Below are positions 22,901 to 34,900 of a stretch of DNA of 64,000 nucleotides, one piece after another. The notes beneath the pieces are model-generated. The model saw nothing but the letters and a program-made list of their open reading frames with translations, did not search any database and had not been told where the DNA came from. Position numbers and translations under genes: made by a program. Position 1 is the stretch's first letter. Every line of letters starts with the position of its first letter. The DNA comes from Blasia pusilla (taxonomy: Eukaryota > Marchantiophyta > Marchantiopsida > Blasiales): the NCBI GenBank assembly GCA_050084515.1, contig CM114271.1:310001-374000 (forward strand). The letters are read 5' to 3'.

Positions 22901-25900
22901 TTTGTCACCAGGTCAGGGTACACAGAGTTAGTCGTTTAGTGGGAGGAAAGGTTGGCAGAACATCCTCCTCTGAGCAAACGGCTATATTTCGTTGCCATGC
23001 CAAGCGAGTGAAGAAATTGGCGGTATGTGTCACAGACATTACTATATGATGTGGGTGTCTGTGTGTTGGGTGTTAGTAGTCAGTCAAAGCTTATTGAAGT
23101 GTAATTTGAATACACAGGGAGTTACGTTTCTTGCTTTAGGGAAGTGGTGTATACGGCTACAATAAGTTGGATTTCTGCATGTTGAATGGGAGATGTCTGT
23201 TTCAAGTGGCAGCTTTTAAGGATTATCCTGGTGTTCCCAATTATTTATTCGGTATTTTCATAGCCTTCAGATCACAGATTTTTCATCTAACTACCCAATC
23301 ATAATTTGTCTGACACTCATGTAAATGCCAGGTTGAGGAGGGAAATCCTCATGTTATTTGGAGCGCTAGTGAGGATGGTACTTTAAGACAACATGACCTT
23401 CGTGAAGGCATCCGATGTCCTGCTCATGGTGCTGCTGAGCATGATTGTCGGAATGTTCTGGTTGGCCTCTCAAACATCATGACCCCCTAGGCCCCATCAC
23501 TGGTGTATGTATCGGTCAGATGCAAGTTCTAAAGTTCCGAAGTTCATTTGACTAGACATCTGTCAGTACTGGCTGACTATTTGGATTGATGTGATTATCA
23601 GCCTCTATTTGAAATCGCAGATGACCAAATCCATCTCATGAGCTTTGTGTTTAGAAACTAGTAGACTAGTGTATGCTCAGGAGGGCATTCAGCATTATCT
23701 CATTCATTATGACTGGAATTATTGCTTCCTTTTCAAGAACTGGCGTTGAAATGCTGTAAGAGGAAAGAAGGAAGGAGAGTCATGTATTTGATTAATTCTT
23801 TTCCTGACAATGATTGGAGGGGTTAGTAATCTAATACGAAAGATGTGAAACCTATGATTATTCAACCACAGGTGTCAAAAGACACGATTTGAATGACTTT
23901 GATGGTTAAATCGGTGATGGCCTAACAGCTGGATCTACGAGGTGGAGCAAAGAAATCACTGCAAGATGCTCCAAGGCATCTTCTTCGCTTGAAGACATGT
24001 GCAATGAGCCCCACTCGTCCCCATCATCTTCTTATTGGTGGCAAGTACGGTGAAGCAGGGACAGAGAAAGCATATTTTGGAAAAGTCTTGTAGTAGATAG
24101 CAAGGTCTGAATTTTATTTTTTGCCTGAGGACACACTGACAAAAAAGGCGAATCCAACATTATGGATTCATATCAGATTAGGGTTCTGTTTTGCCTAGAT
24201 CGAGGTTTTCAGAGTTCCGGCCCTTTACCTAGGCAGGGTCTGACGAATAGTCTTATGCCTACTGAAGCTTTTTTGACTGGCTTTGACAGTGATGCCTTCG
24301 CTCGTCTTTATGACCGTCGTATGCTACCCCCACTGACTTCTGTTCAGCAGCCGACCAAACCACCTCCTTGTGTTTGCTACTTTTGCCCTGCCCATCTTTC
24401 AGATAATGTGAGTATCCACTAGGGGAGAATACTCTGCTGTCTGGAAATGGTCAAGGGAGACAGTGAGAAATTTGATTTGTTGGATGATATTGTATATTTG
24501 TACAATTTGACTGGAATTCTCACAGACGTATCAGCAAAAGTTTTGATATGACCTTGTTAATTTGCTCCAAAAAAGTCAGTTAGTCTACATCACCTTGAAA
24601 ATTTAATATTTTGATTTTGTGTCTCATAGAATCCACGATTTCGCTTTGTAAAGAAAGTTTCAGTGGTGGTGCCATGATGCAGTTGAGTTAGATTTCAGTG
24701 TTAAATGGACCTCTTTTAGTTCACTGCCACTCACTGCTTAAACCCAATGTTTGATCACATCTCAAAAGAATTATTGTGGCACTTGGAGTTAAGCAATCTT
24801 CTAGCACCAGACGGTTTGTCTTACATAATTCTAGTGGATAATTTTTGGTATGGATAATGTGCAGAGTCGTTCTGGGCTGCATCTCACTCATGTTACATTC
24901 AGTCCTAATGGGGACGAGGTGCTTCTTAGTTATAGTGGGGAGCATGTATACCTCATGGACACTTATACTGGTAAGCAGGGAATTTCTGTAGTAGGCGAAG
25001 TGATGAAGAAACTTGTAATATTTGTTGTTAGAAACTAATTTTGTGAGCGGGTCTGCCTATAGCAACATGGAAGGGAATCCAATGTTGTTAAAGGTGCAAG
25101 CAGATGTTATAACCTGGCATTTTAATTGTTCCTAGAATGATCTTGCCATCAAACTTGGATGTACCCAACTACAGAAGGATGGAGTCAGATCTTGGTTGTG
25201 AGATAAACTGCAAATTGGGAAGTTATGGTGGTTGTCGCACATAACAATTGCTGCAATGATGTGTAATTCTGCCCAGGTCAGGAGGATGGAGTGTACAGAG
25301 TAAGTGATACACCTAAACGAACTTCAGTTCTACCTATTACAAAGGGAGTGAAGGCAAGCCAACCGACGACAGCAGTTGGGGTTAATGGTCATGGTCTCAG
25401 ACGAGATTCATCTTGGGTATGTCAGAGTGACCTGTCCAGACATTCTTGTCTTATCTGTGATTGGTTTAATCACTGTTCAAAGCTCTGCAAGATGCTGACA
25501 ACATTTCCTAAATTAATTTTCTTTTTAAGTTGCTTGAGAGAATCACTTGAAGGCATTTGTTCTCACCACACATTTTTTTATAGCTAGTATTTTTTTTTAC
25601 CTGAGAAATCAATTCATTCCTAAGAAGGCATTTAGGACCAGGTAAAAGATAACTTAAAAGTTAATGTCAAGCCTTGAACAAGGATTTACTAGGGACATGT
25701 AGTGGATGGAAGTGGAGATTGTAATCAGTGTCTGGGTTGAGGCTTGACCCTTGTGCTATCAGCTTGCACCATTGGATTCTCTGCTGAAAGTATTATATGT
25801 TAATAATTGAAAGTCATTAGTTTTGCAGGTTCGGGAGTGTGAAGAGCTTTTAGAGGATGCCAGAATTTCGATGAGGTTGGCAGACAATTATCTGTATGCT

Positions 25901-28900
25901 GTTGAGGCAAGCAGTGAAATAATTGATGCAGGGGGCCCTGCTATTGGACCTCAGCTAAGACATGATTGTCTTTGCTTTCGAGCGTCTGCCTTTGTGAAGG
26001 TAACAGAATTCAAAATGGGGAATTCAAGGGGCTAGATTCTACCTTATTTTCAGTTTTGTTCTTGATTTGGAATCAGTCACCTCTTACATCTGAGGAAAGA
26101 TTCTCCAAGAATCGTTGTTACCTTTCCTTCGCTTGATTGTTCATAATTGTGACAAAAGTGGAAATGTTGTTTTTTTATCACAGCGAAACTGGAAAAACGA
26201 TTTTCACATGGCCATCAGAGATTGTAATGAGGCGCTTGTGATTGATCCCATGTCTGTACAAGCTTACCATAATATGGCTGAAGCTCTTTCGATGGTAATG
26301 TTGTCAAATGAACCTGCCAGTTTATGAGTAGAGTTTGATTAGAGACTAGGGCTTCATGTTGGGAACTTTAATGCTCTTGAGATGGAATGGAAGGACTACT
26401 GATTGTGTAGGGTATAAAATAAAAAAAATTCTATGTCGCAGGGTTGATTTTGTACAGATGCTTTTCATTTCTTGAGGTTTTGTAAATTATTCATCGTGGG
26501 GAATTTTTTTATCTTTGTGCAGCTTCACAGGCACAAAGAAGCACTTGAGTTTGCTGTAAGAGCTCATCAATTAGAACCATCGGATGCTAAGCTCTCTGAA
26601 CATGTAACTCTGCTACGCACGAAGTTGAAGTCAGGTGATTCCTATTTGAAGGTGGAATTACAGAGGGATAAGTTGAGGAACAGGTTTGCAGCGTTTTTGC
26701 TTTGTGTAAAAGTGAGCATATTCTTCTGGCAGTCCCAGGCCATAGTGTAGTCTGGACCTTTGCTTAAAGTCAAAATTAGTCTAGTTGCAGTGCTGAAGGC
26801 AGTTGGGAGTGCTTTAAGGCAAGTGGGAAGTGTGGGAGATAAGCCAGTACCCCAGGACTCACCCTCATGAGTAATTTAAAAAGGACATGATTGTAAGAAC
26901 AACAAATTCATCTGTTCCATTATAGGCTTAATCAGCATTGTACTATCAAACCTGCACATATATGTTTAAGAGTCACTCTCAGCTTGGATTGTTTTTACTG
27001 GATTAAGAAAGATAAGAAATGTAAGTGGCTAATCTAATGTATATATATCTCCCACTGAATTGCTTGTAGGAAATCAATTAGTCCAGCGAAACAAATCATC
27101 AGAGTACTGATCCAAGAATTGATCACACGGATCAATCGATACGAACGACCTAGATTAGATTAAAATCAATGTTCTGTTTATGACCATTGATTACTGCTAG
27201 TAACGTTTCATCTTGTGAAACGATACATAGCTATGAGACATTTCTGAAGTGACACAGTTACCGTCACGTCTTTTGATTACGGCTCTTAGTTTAGAGCAGA
27301 CTTTACTACTTATGTATTGGCTTTTCAATCTATCAATACAGAGAACACAGAGAGTACAAACGCAATTTCAATTCATTCCGCAATTCTCACATGGTATCAG
27401 AGCCTGGTCGCTAGTCACTACTTTTACAATTTTCAAGAAAGGATTGGAATTTGAGGGACGCTTCAACATTCCTAGAGTAGAGGGGACGCCTTCTGCTCAA
27501 ATGCCTTTCTCGTTTCTGATTGCTTGGTGGCTGCAGACTTCCGATTCTTACGAATTCGAAGTCCTTGACCCGTTTCCTATCATTTTCATCAATTCACGAT
27601 GGTGAATTCTAACATGTTCCTCAAAATTGACGACATCCTGAAATTTGACGGGACCTATTTCTATATCTGGCGATTGCGCATGAGATTGTACCTTGATGCC
27701 GAAGATTTAGTAGGCATCGTAGAAGGAACAACTCCAAAGCCAGCAGCGGCTACCGCTCCTGCCACCGGCGCTGGGAGTGTCCACGAATGGGAGATTCTCA
27801 ACCGAATTGCCTTATCCTTCATAGCAAATCGTTTAGACAATTCGCAAGTTCATCATATCAGTTCCGCTACGACTGCAGTGTTGAAATTGCAACTGTAAGA
27901 TCTGTTTTTTTACTATGAAAAGTTACTTTTTTTATCTATAGGTAAAATTCTATTTTTAGGTTTATTTACTAGACCTTTAGGTTTTCGCAATAGCCCTTTT
28001 AGTCTTAGTTAAAAACCTTTAGGGTTTTCATAATAGCCTCCTTTAGCCTTAGTTAAAGACTTTTAGGGTTTAAGATAGCCAGGGGCTATCCTATCAGAGC
28101 AAGAGGCTTACCAGAGCACTCTTATTCTCTTCTCTACTTTCCCAGCTCCTAGACCTGCGAACTTCATGATTGCTGCCCCTCAGCTTGGGTGCCTGACCTA
28201 TTGTGATAGAAGGAGTTGATGTTTTGGAGGACCTGCTGCTGGAGGAGATAGTGTGCTGCCTGAAAAGGCATCCACAGTGTAGAGAGTCTCTTCTTCCTAT
28301 AGGGAGGAAGTTTATGAGTAGTAGATCAATCAGATCTCTCTCATATTTTTGTAAGTACAGAGTTTCCTTTTCTTATTTGACCTCTGTGAAGCTATTCCAT
28401 GTATGTGTAATCTGCTGTAACTTCTTGGAGCTTGGAGAAACAAATTAGCTCTGTAATCAAAGTCAGTATTTGTTTACTCCTGTTTTTCTTTTATGCAGCG
28501 GAAGCCTGGACGAAATTAGATTCTTTATACCAAGCCCAGGACGCTGTCACAAAAATGTATGTGCAAGATGAATTGCAGACTCTTAAGATGAAAGAAGGCG
28601 ATAGTGTTACCAAACATGTCCATCAATTTAGGACATTGATTGATCAACTCCACGCTGCTGGATCGGTGACTACTGATGAAAATCAGTATCTTGCATTGAT
28701 GCGATCAATGCCCAATAGTTACCGCAACTTATTGACCTCATTGCTAGGTCAGAGTAACCTTACTTTGCAATCTGTGATCACTTTCCTTCTTAGGGAGGAG
28801 AAAATGATGAAGACGCAGACTGCTGAACCGTCCTCAGCTTTTTTTGTTGGACGAGGTTCTGCCCCTTTTCAATCGAAGTCCAAATTCGGCAAATTCGAGG

Positions 28901-31900
28901 CAAGGGGGCTCCTTCAGAGGTTACGGTCGAGGCAAAGCTCCTCAGAAAGGCTTTGGTCCTTTCAAATCAGGATTTGTTCCTGCTTCTATGACGATTCCAC
29001 ACGGCGAATCGTCCAATCATCCAGCTGATTGGCAGGCTTCATCCTCCAATCAGCAGAACACTTACAAGAAAATGAAGTGTTTCTACTGCAATTTGCAGGG
29101 GCATCATATTAAAGATTGCCGAAAACGTCTTGCAGATCAGCAAATGCAGTCCAGATTGTCTGCTCCAAAAGCGAATTTTACGTCTCATCTCTTCTTTACC
29201 GTTGCCTATTCAACTTCGGCTTCAGATATTCAAGATAACACATGGTATCTTGATACCGGTGCTACTCATCATATGGCCTTCTCCAGTGATTACTTTTCCA
29301 ATTACACTCCGTATGACAAATCTTCGTATGTTTTCCTAGGTGATAACTCTAGTCTGGAGATAAAAGGATCTGAACACGTTGAGATCCTTCTGACTAATGG
29401 TATCCGATACATTCTTCGGAATGTTCTCTTTATACCAAGCTTGAAGAAAAATCTTTTCTCAGTCAAGCAACTAGACACTTCAGGAGGATCTGCCTTGATT
29501 CACAACGGAAAGTGCATACTCCGTGATTCTACAGACCAGATCATCACAACATGTTATTTAATCAATGATTTGTACAAACTCGGAGAAGTTGTCCTTCCAC
29601 CCTCCCGATTTTCTCCCATTACAGCTGCCACTGCGATTCTTCCCACGATCGCTGATCTGTGGCATCACTGTTTGGGTCACATCAGCTCCGCTCGTGTTTC
29701 TCAACTTCAAAATCAGCAAATGGCTGGCGGACTTCCATGGCATAATCCCTCTCAGATTTCTTGATGTCGAGCCTGCCTACATGGCAAGCAGACTCGCAAA
29801 CCTTTTTCTAACACTTCTCCAGTCTATAGAGCTCTCAATGTTTTAGAATTAATTCATACAGATATTTGCGGGCCTATATCTCCCCCTACTCATTTGGGTT
29901 TTCGTTATTTCATGGTCTTTATTGACGATTTCTCCCGGTATACTACTGTTTACCTCCTCCATTACAAATCCGAAGGTTTTTCCCGTTTCACTCAATTTGG
30001 GGCTAATGTAGAGACACAACATCAACCTCGACGCATTCAGACATTGGGATCTGACAATGGTGGGGAATTTAAGTCATCTGTTTTCTTAGACTTCTGCCAT
30101 TCTCGAGGAATCTCCAGGCAGTTCACTGTTCCCCACACACCACAGCAAAATGGTGTTTCAGAATGTAAGAACAGAACTCTTTCTAATTCGTCCGTTCTAC
30201 GCTTTTCCATTCTGCTCTCCCCAAGACTTATTGGGGTGAAGCTTTGGTCACTGCTAATTATTTGCAAAATCGTCTTCCGAGCAAAGCATTGCCACTTTCC
30301 AAAACACCCTATGAGTTATGGTTTAATTGTAAACCTGTGTTATCTCATCTTCGTATTTTTGGAAGCCCTGCATTTGCTAAAATGAATGATCCTCATTCAA
30401 AGCTGGATTTTCGCACTGAGGAATGCATTTTCCTTGGTTACAGTGACCAAAGCAAAGCCTTGCGTCTCGAGAGACTGAGAGACAAAACTATCATTCTCTC
30501 CCGTGATGCTGTAGTTCTTGGAGATCAGACTGCTCAGACCACTCCATCTTTCGCTTCTTCTGATGCAGAAGATCTGGCTATCAGATCTGATCCTCTATTT
30601 TTCCGCTCATCCCCTAATCCTCAAACTTCCATGCCTATTCCTGCTACTTCCCCGATTATTCCCTCAGTGGGAACTCCCTCTCCTTCCATGTGATCTTCAG
30701 CGGGAGTTCAACCTTTTTCAAGTCCGCCACAGCCAGAGGATATGCCTTCACCAACGGTCTCTTCCACTGCACACCCCGTACTTGGTCATGGGCGTACCCA
30801 TCTTTACTATGAAAGAAGACAACGAGCTCCTACTCCTCCTCTTGCTCAAAGAAAAAGTCCTCGCATTACTCGGGCTGTTGAGCGTTACGATGCACTTATT
30901 GAAGCTGAGAAGAACAAGAAGCGAGCTGCAGATAAGCGTTGGGCCTTGCTCTCTTCTACTAGTTCTTTTCTTGAACCCCAATCTTATGAAGAGGCTATCT
31001 CTGGACCTGACTCTTCACATTGGAAGGCTGCCATTTTTGCTGAACTTCAGAATATGGCTAGAATGAAGGCTTGGACTTTGGTTCCCCTTCCTCCTAATCA
31101 GAGCACCGTTGGTTGCCGTTGGGTTTTTAAAATTAAACCTCATGTGGATGGCACCATCCACAAGTACAAAGCCCGTCTGGTTGCTAAAGGATTTACTCAA
31201 GTTCCTGATCTTGATTATGACGAGACCTTTTCTCCTACTGTTAAACTTCAATCTCTTTGTATTCTAATTGCTATCGCTGCTTATTTCAACCTGGACTTAC
31301 ATCAATTAGATGTAATCGCTGCTTTTCTATGTGGATTCCTGCAACACAAGATCTACATGGCCCTTCCTCCAGGCTTGCCAGTTCCCCATAATAACTTGGT
31401 CTGCCTTCTCGAAAGGTCCATTTATGGTTTGAAGCAATCAGCCCGTATGTGGTATGAACGCTGTCACTATGTTTTACTCGACATTGGTTTTGTCAGCACC
31501 ACTGCTGACTCTAATATTTACATTCTGAACAAGGACTCCAGTTTTCTGATCCTTGCTCTCTATGTAGATGACACTGTCATCGCCAGCTCCAGTTCTGCGC
31601 TGCTTCATTTTGTCAAAACGAAGCTCCGCCAAGAGTTTGAAATGACTGATCTCGGTGAAGCTTATCATTTTCTGGGAATTCATATCCAACGAGACCAACA
31701 ACAAGGATGCATCAGGCTCAACCAGACGACTCACATCACCAACAAGCTCAAACAGTTCAACATGCTGGGCTGCAAACCTATCTCCACTCCCTTTGATTAT
31801 GGCCTTCATCTTAGTCAAGATCAATCTCCTGTTCATCCTGCTGACATTGGAGCAATGTCTTCTATTCCTTATAAAAGTGCTACAGGCAGTTTAATGTGGG

Positions 31901-34900
31901 CAATGGTGTGCACTCGCCCGATATTGCCTATTCTGTTAGCACTGTTGCACAGTTCATGACCAATCCTGGTCCTATACACTGGACTGCTGTCAAACGTATT
32001 TTCAGGTATCTCCAAGGGACAAAACATTACTTTCTCCAATATCAGCGCTCATCTACTCCTTTTCATCTTCAAGGATATTCTGATGCTGCCTATGGAGACA
32101 ATATGGACTCCCGAAAATCTACTAGCGGATTTTGCTTTCTCGTTGCAGGAGGAGCAATTCGTTGGGCAAGTAGAAAACAAAAGTCAGTTGCTCTTTCAAG
32201 TACCGAGTCTGAGTACATTGCAATGACTAAAACTAGCACTGAAGCTATTTAGATCAGAAGATTACTTTACGAAATTGGTTTTGCTCAGAAGATAACTGGG
32301 ATCTTCTGTGACAACCAAAGTGCTATTGCTTTGGTCAGTTCTACAAAACATCATGACGGCACCAAACACATCGACATTCAATACCGCTATATCAAAGATC
32401 AAGTATCAAGTGGCGAAATTATTTTGACCTATATTTCAACTGCAGAGATGACTGCAGACATTTTTACTAAGGGTTTACAGAAAGGACCTCATCAGAAACA
32501 TACTAAATCTCTAGGGTTAACTAGTAATGAAAATGGCTGATTTGTTCCCCTGAGTGGGAGTGTAGGAAATCAATTAGTCCAGCGAAACAAATCATCAGAG
32601 TACTGATCCAAGAATTGATCACATGGATCAATCCATACGAACGATCTAGATTCGATTAAAATCAATGTTCTGTTTATGACCATTGATTACTGCTAGTAAC
32701 GTTTCATCTTGCGAAACGATACATAGCTATGAGACATTTCTGAAGTGACACAGTTACCGTCAGTTTTTTGATTACGGCTCTTAGTTTAAAGCAGACTTTA
32801 CTACTTATGTATCGGCTTTTCAATCTATCAATACAGAGAACACAGAGAGTACAAACGCAATTTCACTTCATTCTGCAATTCTCACATTGCTCTCCTACAA
32901 CGTATTGTTTTCTTCTTTATTGAGCCTTTTTTTAAGAATGTGAGGAAGGATATGTTTGATTGTGCATGTTTGACTTGTGCATATGCTATAAGAGAAAGAA
33001 GGATTTGACGTCCAGATGGCTTATCTTGGAATTCTAGCAGAAGGTATCTGAAAGTTGAATTGGAGTTTATGAGAAAATGATTGACCAGCAGAAGTATCTC
33101 CTTGTACAAAGTCAGAGCTAGCATCAGCTAGACCATCCATGATTTCAGCTTGTACACAATCAGCAAATCAGTTCCTATCTCTATTGCCAAATCAGAGCCC
33201 TACCATGATGTGACTCTTCTTACTATCTAAGAGATACTAAGAAGGATTCTACAGTCACACCTTGCACTCACACTACAGGTCCTCACATGTCACCAGCTCA
33301 GAGATCAGACATGGCTCACCATTGAGCACAAACAATCTCCATCAGCATACTAGACAAAACAACCTGCCTTCCAGTGAGGCTCTAGCAAGCACAGCAATTA
33401 GTCTCAATCTCCTCTTCCTACTCTCTGATCACTCTGCAGCAGGACCAAGAGACTCAGGAGTCCTCACCAAAACTGTGCATGCTGTAGAATTGACTTCTGC
33501 TCTCTAAACAGAGACATTATATACATGAGGGAGAGCACTTCTGGCCCTTAGATCTTCTTGAACAGATCCATACCCTAAATAACAGATGGTGGCTAGCCCT
33601 AACTCGAGAATTTCCCTAATTCAAGGTTACCCTAAAAAGATAGAGGAACACTAAGTTATCTCTAGCTAACTAAATTAGTATCCAACTAAGTTAGTATTTG
33701 ACTAACTACTTTTAGGGCATGACTAAACTTAATATTAACAAATTTCAACAGTTTTGATGTCCAGATTATGAAGAGGGTTTGATCTTAAGACATGCAAACG
33801 TTCTATGAGTGTCATGTGTACTATTTTTAAGTTTGTTTTCTGTTATCCTTCATTGTGCCGGGAATTCAAAGTGATCCTCATGAAAATTTGTCGGCAATGT
33901 TTGTGGAAAACCAAGTTCAGCAGGAAGCTGTTGGAGTATGAGAACCATGTAGTAGCCTTGCTGAGAGCTATAATTTCGTTGTCTGTGGTTAATTGCCTAG
34001 TAACAGTTTCCTTCCTTTAGGCCGGATGTACCTTACCAGCTGCCATGGTAAGAGGGAATCTAGAAATCGATAATTTGTTTGCATGATGCAAACAATGTCA
34101 GCGTATGGATGAAGGATGAAATCATGTGAATGAATGAAAAATAGATTTTTTGTCCACGGGGACCCCACAGGGCCATGGGACTTAGTTTTGAGACTTAACA
34201 ACAATTTTGGAGAGAGAGCAAGCACCAGCGAGGGCCTTAAGGGTCCTCAGAGCCAGGTGAGTGTCCCTGGTCTTCACACAACTATGCAAGAATTTAGCAA
34301 TCTGAGTCTGATTCTGCCTAGTCATGAACGGGAGGACCCTGGGAGCTCTGTGAACAAAGAGATCCGGGAAGTCAAGCCTAATGTGATCGTGAAAGGTGCA
34401 GTCGAAGAGGTAGTGATGTTCATCATCAACAAGCCCCGAGTTGCAAAATCTACATAATCTGTCCTCTCTTTTCTTCTGTGAGAATTTTCCTTTCTCAATC
34501 TCCAGGTCAGTAGAGCCACATCTGAATCTTGCTAATGTATGATGTAACTTAGTGGGAATGGGGGCAGAGATGTAGGAGGCTTGCTGCATGGATCTGCAGT
34601 TGTTCATGAGGGTGTGGTAGCGCCTCATTCTTTCACCATTTTTGTGAGAGGAATTCCCCCTGCTTTCCCAGAGGCGCTGGTGTCGGCCCCAGTTGATGGC
34701 AATGTAATTGTTGTGTAATTGTTCAGCAAGGTCCTGGTGGGTGGCCGTAGGCAGGTCACCGATGGATATTCCCCATTTCATGAGCCACTCCGTGCAGTCA
34801 TAGTACCAATTTTTAGCCCCAAGGGTGGCACTACTTTTTGAAACCACGTAGGCCCTGGCGGATAGACGATTGGGATGGTCCCTGAGATATCCTCAAGGTG

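Larger units (their letters stand above)
27065..32886 (+). mobile_element. Ty1/copia retrotransposon P1 (near full length, inactive) in ASG2 intron 13
   Basis: It is bounded by 327/326-bp LTRs (27065-27391, 32561-32886) and flanked by the perfect 5-bp target duplication TTGCT (27060-27064, 32887-32891). The domain order gag, zinc knuckle, protease, integrase, RT, RNase H is that of copia. The LTRs differ at about a dozen positions by eye (roughly 96% identity), so the insertion is not recent. It lies in the same orientation as the host gene. Gag is interrupted by a solo LTR of another family, and pol has several frame breaks. Confidence 0.95.

Noticed and set aside
33262-33507. An 81-residue frame that recurs, almost unchanged, at 40883, 49501 and 53018
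   Set aside because: It lies antisense within the LTR-B repeat. Its conservation only reflects the near identity of the LTR copies, and it has no domain or codon-level sign of selection that I can see.
33751-34050. A possible extra exon of the ASG2-like gene (open stretch near 33860-33940)
   Set aside because: It does not fit the exon phases, has no counterpart in the protein family, and exons 13 and 14 join directly.
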